The position numbers were made by a program, and so were the translations under genes. From Triglochin maritima (lineage: Eukaryota > Streptophyta > Magnoliopsida > Alismatales > Juncaginaceae): 64,000 nt of DNA. Positions 58,114 to 64,000 of the stretch are shown piece after piece. The stretch spans positions 19,942,501 to 20,006,500 of the forward strand of contig OY821787.1 of NCBI GenBank assembly GCA_963682175.1, written 5' to 3'. Numbering within the stretch: the stretch's first letter is position 1; every line of letters begins with the position of its first letter. The notes under the pieces were generated by a model. It had not been told where the DNA came from. It saw only the letters and a program-made list of their open reading frames with translations, and ran no database searches.

Positions 58114-58343
58114 TGTTGTGGTTGGAGACTCTTGACCTTCCTCGGTGGACCGTTGGTCTCCCGGACGTGCACGTGAGTGCTTCGTGGGCTTTATACGGAA
58201 ATAAGGAAGCACCCTCACCACGTTGTGAGTTTTTGTGTAGTGGTAGACACACCTAATCCTAACAGTGGTATCAGACCAGGTCACCAGTTCGAGTCGTGTC
58301 CACGAGGATGAAATTTCTAGGGGCGATTGTTGGGGTGGGAGAC
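58114..58343 (+). mobile_element. TRIM-like miniature LTR element, right LTR cut
   Basis: A 151-bp LTR (58114-58264, TGTTGTGGTTGGAGACTC to CCTAACA) is followed by a tRNA-Met primer site (TGGTATCAGACC, 58266-58277), about 50 bp of interior and a purine-rich AGGGGCGAT. A second LTR then begins at 58328 (TGTTGGGGTGGGAGAC) and is cut after 16 bp by RT-F. Confidence 0.7.
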
Positions 58344-59140
58344 TGATTTGTATCATATCATACATTTCATTCATGTTATATAACTTTTATTTTACCTCAA
58401 TTTTGTGCTACTGGAGTGTTTGTTTGATGTGTTTCAGATTTTAGGTAATAAAGAGGAGGATGGAACGAAAAATGACCTAAATGCAAGAAGAAATGACCTT
58501 ATTGGAACTTCTTGGACCTGTTTGTCATGCTCAAGGACCCATCTGCAATTCAAGAAGGACCCAGATGAAATGCGAAAGGACCTAATAAAAGAAAAACATT
58601 TCAAGAGCAAAAATCCTTATCATGATCTTGAAGAGTATTTAGGAAATTAAGACCAAATGGGCTTGAACCAGTCGACCAAGCTTCTAGGAGAATTTAAGGC
58701 GGATCAGAGCCAAAAGTTCCGCCAGTGGAGGATCCAAATCCGCCACTGGCAGATTATTTTGGTCCAAATCCTCCCAAATTTCTCCTGTGGCTCGAACGTA
58801 TTTATTTGGGTGCACTAGACTATAGAGAAAATGATTACAGCCATTGGATTTCTTCCAGATTCATCCACACCATTCTTTCTTCTATAAATAGAAATGTTTC
58901 TCTTACCTTTCTTCTTCTTCTCAACCTCCACCATGAAAATAGCTTAGGTTTTACCCAATTTGGGCAGTAGAGAAAGGTGGGATTTGAAGCTTGTAACCTT
59001 GGATTTGGATTCCTCTCTTCTCTAACTTTGTTTCTATCCAAGTGTTTTTGTGTTTTGTTGGTAGATTAAGGAGTTTGATTTTCTTACCATGTTTAATGTA
59101 TGTTTCTTGCTTTCCATAGTTGTTACTATGAGTAGAGAGT
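58344..59140 (+). repeat. RT-F LTR, 5' part, related gypsy family
   Basis: It begins TGATTTGTATCATATCAT and follows the RT-D LTR plan at low similarity: TTTCAG with TAATAAAGAGG, an inverted motif pair (CCGCCAGTGG 58719, CCGCCACTGG 58740), and TATA box CTATAAATAG near 58884. CACTA-2 interrupts it at 59141. Confidence 0.65.
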
Positions 59141-59432
59141 CACTAGTGCAGAATAGTGAATAGGCATCGCCTAATAGACATCGGTTGCCCATATAGATGA
59201 TGTCTATTGGTATAGACGTCGGCTATTCATACAACCAACGTCTATAGAGTCCTCTAGACGTCAGTTATTTGAACAACATTTTACCCGACGTCTATTAGGT
59301 GACGTTTATTCCCCACAACTTATAGACGTCGAGGTATAGACGTCGGTCATAGTCTGTAGCCAACGTCTATGCCCCATGCATATAGACACCGGGGTATAGA
59401 CGTCGGCTATATGCTATGACCGACGTCTATGG

Positions 59433-60957
59433 TGTTGGCTTTTTGGCATTAATCCGTATTTTGATGATTTAATCAATCTAATCTTATTCACAATCAAATG
59501 TAGTGTAGCACACATAATGCAAGGAAGATATAGTATTGTGCTAACATCTACTGGTTATCAAGACTTAAGGAAGAATGAAATTGAAGTCAAGACATGTAAT
59601 CAAGCTTTTGAAGACATGTAATTTGCCTTTATTTTTTAGCCTTAGGAACTTTTGTAATCTTGAGCACACAAGAGTTAAGACTTACTCACATACACAGTAG
59701 GTTCCTTGTAGAAGTGACACACAAAATGTCACATCAATTGGACTTCAATAAATCACCTAAACCTTAGCCGGAAAATCACTAAACCATAACCTAAAATACC
59801 TGTGCCCATCGGTTGACTGAAACCAGTTCCTTGTTCCACCGATTATAACAGACCTTCTAAGTGTATTTTCCTAGCTCCACCAGTCGACCACTTTTGACCT
59901 TTTCGTCGACCGTTCCCGTATTTTTTGGATGACCATTAACCTTATCGTATTATACAACGATCGTATTCGTATAAATTAAACCAACCTTTAGAATACAATT
60001 GGCCACCGATCGAATGTTGACCTTAGAACGGTCGATCCGATGAAGACATATCTTGAGCCCAAAAGTATCTGTTTTTGGTCGAAGCACCTTTCGTTCGATC
60101 GGTTACCTTTACTTTGGCCAAAACCCTCTGAACGGTCGACCGACCCAATTATTTTGTTCGACCGTTCACTTAAGTGAACGTAACCTTTAGCCTTGTTGGT
60201 TCGACCGCCTCTTTGTTCGTTCGACCGATTGTTCCTGGCACTTTCTGGACTTCATTCTGTCGACCGGTTACCTCGATTCGGTTAACCGTTGAGGGACAAA
60301 TTTGTGAATCATGAATTTATATCTTGTGTATCTTACACACCAATCATTCAATCCTTCCCCAATGGCCAAAAAACTTTAGGAGCTTATAAATAGAGGTCCA
60401 AACACATTGTTTAGACAACTCTCCCACTTGCAGTTGTCTCATACATATAGAAAGAAGTCTCCCAATCCTCAAAGATCCAAATCATACACTCCAAGCCTAA
60501 ACTTCCACACCTCTGATCAATTCTCAATCATACTCAAAGTGTGCTCAAGTTAGAGAGTGTTGTTCCACTCAAACTTCTGTTGTCTAGAAGCAAGGGTCAT
60601 GGTGATAGCCTAAGACAAATAGTAGAGATTTCGGTGAAAGCCCGAAGTGTATCCTTCTCGGATTGTGAGAAGAGGATTCCAAGCTAGACGAGGGTTGTTC
60701 GCTAGCTTGAAGATTGTAAAGGCGTTGTTTCCCAGCCCAGAACAGGAAGCGGATAGTGAAGTCGTGAGCACAACTCGAAGTGTCGAGCAGATCTTACAAG
60801 AGAGGAAGTAGGGGGGAGGCTGAACCTCTATAAAAATTCTCATGTCCTTTTGTGGTTTGCCTGCTTTTCCCTAATTTGCTTCCGCTGAACATTTATTTGT
60901 TTTAGTAGGGTTAAGCGTTATTTGATTAGACATTAAGTAGGCCATTACGACCCTATA
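59433..60957 (+). repeat. Solo LTR S2, Copia-H family (1,525 bp)
   Basis: It runs from TGTTGGCTTTTTGGC to ACGACCCTATA, flanked by TATGG (59428-59432, 60958-60962). The TATA box CTTATAAATAG is near 60383. Five or more paired GGTCGACC-type motifs lie upstream of it (about 59810-60290). Confidence 0.85.
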
Positions 60958-61295
60958 TATGGGTCTTATAGAAAACGAACAATTTCATTTTTTCATTTAT
61001 TCCAACAAAACCTCCACGACCGTTCTCCAACAAAACCCTAGCCGACTCGTTCCGCGACCATTCTCTGACCAAAACAACACTTTCACGACTTCCTCCGCCA
61101 CCGCAGCCACCTCCACAACTACGATCACCCCATCCAAGACCCCCCGACCTCCTCAACCACCGCAGCCATGACCCACGACCCATGTCTCGGGGTACATTCT
61201 CATGCCTTGTTCGATTCTCCTCCATGTGATTGTGTTTTATTGGGGTTTTAACGATTTTTGGTTTGTTTTGGTTGGTTTAAGGTGGATTTGAGGTG

Positions 61296-61379
61296 GATCT
61301 TGGTTTGATGGTGATCGGGTTGAAGACGAAGGAGGGCATCGTGCTTGCTGTTGAGAAGAGGATCACCTCTCCCTTGCTG
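61296..61379 (+). pseudogene. PAE: Captured exon of 20S proteasome subunit alpha-5 (PAE)
   Basis: DLGLMVIGLKTKEGIVLAVE followed by KRITSPLL closely matches residues after the N-terminal part of plant proteasome alpha-5. It ends at a consensus donor (CTG/GTACGT, 61380). Neither the preceding MFLTRTEYDRG region nor later exons are visible, so this is a fragment carried in CACTA-2. Confidence 0.75.
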
Positions 61380-61941
61380 GTACGTGCTCTGTTTATGTTT
61401 GTAGTTTGTGGTGTGGATTTTTTTTGTTTTTATTGATTTTGGGGTTGTCTGTTAATGGTGAAGCCCATTCTGAGAATTCTGGAGTTCTGAATTAGTTATG
61501 ATTTTGAAGTTGGAATTGTTTTTGTTAAATAATGGAAGACGTTGTTGATAAGTTGGAATCATCCCAATATGAAGTATTAGTGGATGATATAATATATAGT
61601 GAATGAGTTTTATTTTTGTTGCTTTTTAGTATGTTTGTCCAAAATAACACTATGTTTCTAAAACTCTTGGACTTGAATTGTCATCCAAAATGTGTTGTTG
61701 TTAGTTTTTTATCAGATGTATCAATATTTTTCATATTCACCTACATAATGGTAGACCCAATTTTTTTGCAGAAAATATGATAATATATAAAAAAAACTTA
61801 AAAACTGTTGGTTTTCTTATTAATCCAAAGATTTGAAGATTTTGACGTACCAAATTTTTAGGGGAGGTTCTGCCAAAATTTGAATAAAATTATAATCCCA
61901 ATTGTTATTAATTACATGATCTTTATGTTTAACATGTTTTC
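61380..61941. other. Possible captured intron sequence
   Basis: AT-rich sequence after the donor of the proteasome exon; no acceptor-exon match seen before RT-E. Confidence 0.4.
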
Positions 61942-63727
61942 TGATTGATACGTTTTAATTAAACCGCAAGTGCACGGACGCGTCGAAGCGGTGGCAAATA
62001 CGGGTCGATCCACAGGGAGGTGTGTCGACTTTTGGTTTGTTCAAAGGCGAGTGGTAAAGAAAGGAGAGAAAGATTGATTACACTAAACTACACTAAAATG
62101 CAAAAGGAAGTGGAAGATATGCAATAAAACTAAGCCCCACAGGGGGTAGAGAAATAATGTGAATATAAAGATGTGTGTGTGTGTGTGTGTTCAATTATGC
62201 TCCTCACAACATGTAGTGTATGAAATCATAAAACTAAATCCAACTTTCCCTCCACATGAATTAAGATAATACTACATCATTAAAACATACAAGACAATAA
62301 TTGGAATGAAGCTAAATGAACTCATGTATAAAGACTAGACCCTACTATGCCTCCACATGAATTAAGATAACCCAATATCATTAAAACATACAAGGCATTA
62401 ACCAAGGTAAAGGAAACAAGAGTACATAAACTACAAATTATGTTTCCAATATTAATTCCATCCATATCCTCACCTTATCATTCCACATAAAATAGGTCCA
62501 CTAATCTAAGCATAAGCTAAGCTTCATTCAAGAGCATTAGCATATCAAAGATAAGAGTGAAATCCCATTAGATGATTATGGAAATCATATAAGGCTTAAG
62601 GGATTAAGATAACACACACCTAATACACCACATGATAATACAATAGAAGGTGAAGAGTTCTATTTATAGCCATAGAAAAAGGTAATCCGGGACAACCCCC
62701 CGGTATGGGACTAAACAAATACCAGAAATAGAATAAACACACTCTTATACACATGCCCACCAAAGATTAGCGGATTCGGAGACAAACAGACCGCCAACTG
62801 GCGGTCTATCGGGTCTGAATCCGTCTACAATTTGTTGTGGGCTTTTGTGGATGTATTTGTTGGTCTTTGATGCATATACGTCGTTTATTGGAGCTCCGAC
62901 CCGAATCGAATTGCCAAAATACTCTCCATGATGGTGTGGAGTTTTCTGTTTTGCTCTTTGGTTATTCGGTCTTACGTTCAGGTCCTTCTCCCTTGCATCT
63001 TAGTCCCCATGTCTCACAACTCAGTCCTTTTTCCCTGCTCTTAGGTCCTTTTACGCTTCATCTCTTCAAACCTATTTATTTATGAAATTCAAACATAAAA
63101 CTCGTCACATAGCATTGCTTAGGTGTAAGATAATGGATATAAGATACAAATATAAGCATGAAATGATGTCAATCAAATACCCCCACACCTAAGTTTTTGC
63201 TAGTCCCGAGCAAAACAAAGAAAGAGAAAAGCAAACGAGAAACAAGAAATCCTAACTCACTTTCGTAGGAATCACGGTTGCACTTAGCACGTGCAACAAG
63301 CCGTTAAACCTCCTTGTTGCCAAGGAGGAGGAGTGTTGTCTCCTGAGGGTTTTCAACGGATATACCCACAAAATCCGAACAAGATGCATTATTCAATCTA
63401 GACACTCGACTCGTTGGACATATTTTGTCGATCATTGGACGCGGTAATCCTACGGGCCGACTCTATAAAGGTAATCAGTCCACACACCTAGCCTAATGAA
63501 CCATTCGTGCAAGTTAAATAAGGAATTAAGTAAAAGACATGGACAACCTCAACATCCTCAAGTGATACAAAGTGTAAAGTCCATTAAGGTTCTTATTTGC
63601 ATTACCATTTTTTCTTTTTGTTTCTTTTCTCATTTTTTTTCTTTTCTTTTTATTAGTTGGAGTAGTATTCTCCCAGGGTTAGGTTTCGTACATCATTGCC
63701 CATGAGGACTTACACTATCACGTACAC
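61942..63727 (-). mobile_element. RT-E: gypsy element, RT-D-like, cut by RT-E2
   Basis: The minus-strand 3' LTR (61942-63175, 1,234 bp) has a TATA box at 62660-62669 and one near-perfect palindrome (62789-62806). Upstream on the minus strand lie the polypurine tract (63176-63190), the three-hairpin block and 3' internal sequence, interrupted at 63727 by another LTR. Confidence 0.8.
63277..63344 (-). other. Conserved three-hairpin RNA block, RT-E copy
   Basis: On the minus strand: AGGAG/CTCCT (63344-63329), CCTCCTTG-GCAA-CAAGGAGG (63328-63309) and GTTGCAC/GTGCAAC (63297-63277). Confidence 0.75.
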
Positions 63728-64000
63728 TGTTGAACGTTTTAATTTAAACCGCAAGTGCACGGCCGCGTTGAAGCGGCGGGAAAGATGGGTCGTCCTCAGG
63801 GAGGGGAGCAGCCTCTCATTTACACGAAATCAAGTGGAAAAAACATGGAAGAGAGTTTGATTATCCTACTCTACGCTACACTACACTACGAAGTACGAAA
63901 TGCGAAAGAAAGCAACAAACCATTAACTAAAACTAAACTAAGAACGAAAGACGAGTGCTGGAATTCAGAAATGGAAAACCCTTAAGGGGTGGAGTGAGTG
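63728..64000 (-). repeat. RT-E2 LTR, cut by window end
   Basis: It begins TGTTGAACGTTTTAAT, the reverse of the RT-A LTR end, and carries the U5 block (ACCGCAAGTGCACGG). It is inserted in RT-E internal sequence. Confidence 0.75.

Larger units (their letters stand above)
59141..61941 (+). mobile_element. CACTA-2: CACTA element, split by solo LTR S2, 3' end lost
   Basis: It begins CACTAGTGCAGAATAG with the same subterminal repeats as CACTA-1 (59165-59432). After S2 (59433-60957) it continues with a GC-rich segment like that of CACTA-1, then an exon of a proteasome gene. No right terminus (TAGTG) is found before RT-E begins at 61942, so the right bound is the maximum extent. Confidence 0.65.

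Noticed and set aside
58261..58310. tRNA or SINE-like stretch (TGGTATCAGACC with a B-box-like AGTTCGAGTC)
   Set aside because: No cloverleaf and no A box at the right distance; LTR-like ends on both sides and a purine tract fit a TRIM with a tRNA-Met primer site better.
62170..62192. GT microsatellite and other short runs (36508, 27375, 27871) as features of interest
   Set aside because: Simple low-complexity runs without further structure.
1..64000. Autonomous polymerase for the gypsy elements
   Set aside because: I looked for YxDD, RNase H and integrase motifs in RT-A to RT-E and found none; the only LTR-type polymerase remnants belong to Copia-G.

Overview
The window reads as nuclear DNA of a flowering plant, probably a eudicot. 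One spliced host gene encodes a plant plastid-envelope quinone oxidoreductase homologue. A degraded plastid rps8 copy lies in its intron, and nearly everything else is layered plant transposons. I found no RNA gene, CRISPR array or bacterial feature. Species cannot be fixed from the sequence.

Left part (1-8494): RT-A (+, 1-5230) is the 3' part of a Ty3/gypsy element with a broken gag-protease frame, a long non-coding 3' region and a 3' LTR. It is followed by a reversed LTR piece, LINE remnants and a solo LTR (S1, 7135-8494, target duplication CCAAA).

Host gene (9741-22215, minus): four exons encode a 330-residue ceQORH-type protein. Intron 1 is 10.3 kb because a hAT element (13054-19305, duplication ATCAAGAT) landed in it. 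That hAT carries a second hAT-like element and a gag-only Copia element (Copia-H, 14000-19128, duplication GACAT). The rps8 fragment (21090-21377) is in the same intron. hAT-type repeats (22508-24250) lie upstream of the gene.

Nested retrotransposon block (24855-50962): RT-B (minus) is split by RT-C (25698-33179, minus, duplication GCCAC), a recent element with two 1,229-bp LTRs, a tRNA-Asp primer site and one gag-protease frame broken by a single-base deletion; it has no reverse transcriptase. RT-D (+, starts 35253) carries a frame that was open until Copia-G (39044-48624, duplication ATTAG) split it. RT-D resumes at 48625 and its 3' LTR is cut at about 50962.

Right part (50989-64000): CACTA-1 (50989-56444, duplication ATA) carries N-terminal transposase pieces, a Ulp1-like protease and a segment matching the gypsy leader. 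Then come old fragments, a TRIM, an LTR of a related gypsy family (RT-F), and CACTA-2, which is split by a solo LTR (S2, 59433-60957, duplication TATGG) and holds an exon piece of proteasome subunit alpha-5. RT-E and RT-E2 (minus) close the window.

The gypsy elements lack a polymerase but share non-coding parts even where the rest has diverged: a 68-nt three-hairpin block before the polypurine tract, a U5 end block and a leader block. LTRs of at least five families carry symmetric motifs in pairs about 20-22 bp apart (32 bp in RT-C). In RT-C and RT-D the same pair, at the same spacing, recurs in the leader. I regard these as the most promising undescribed signals here.
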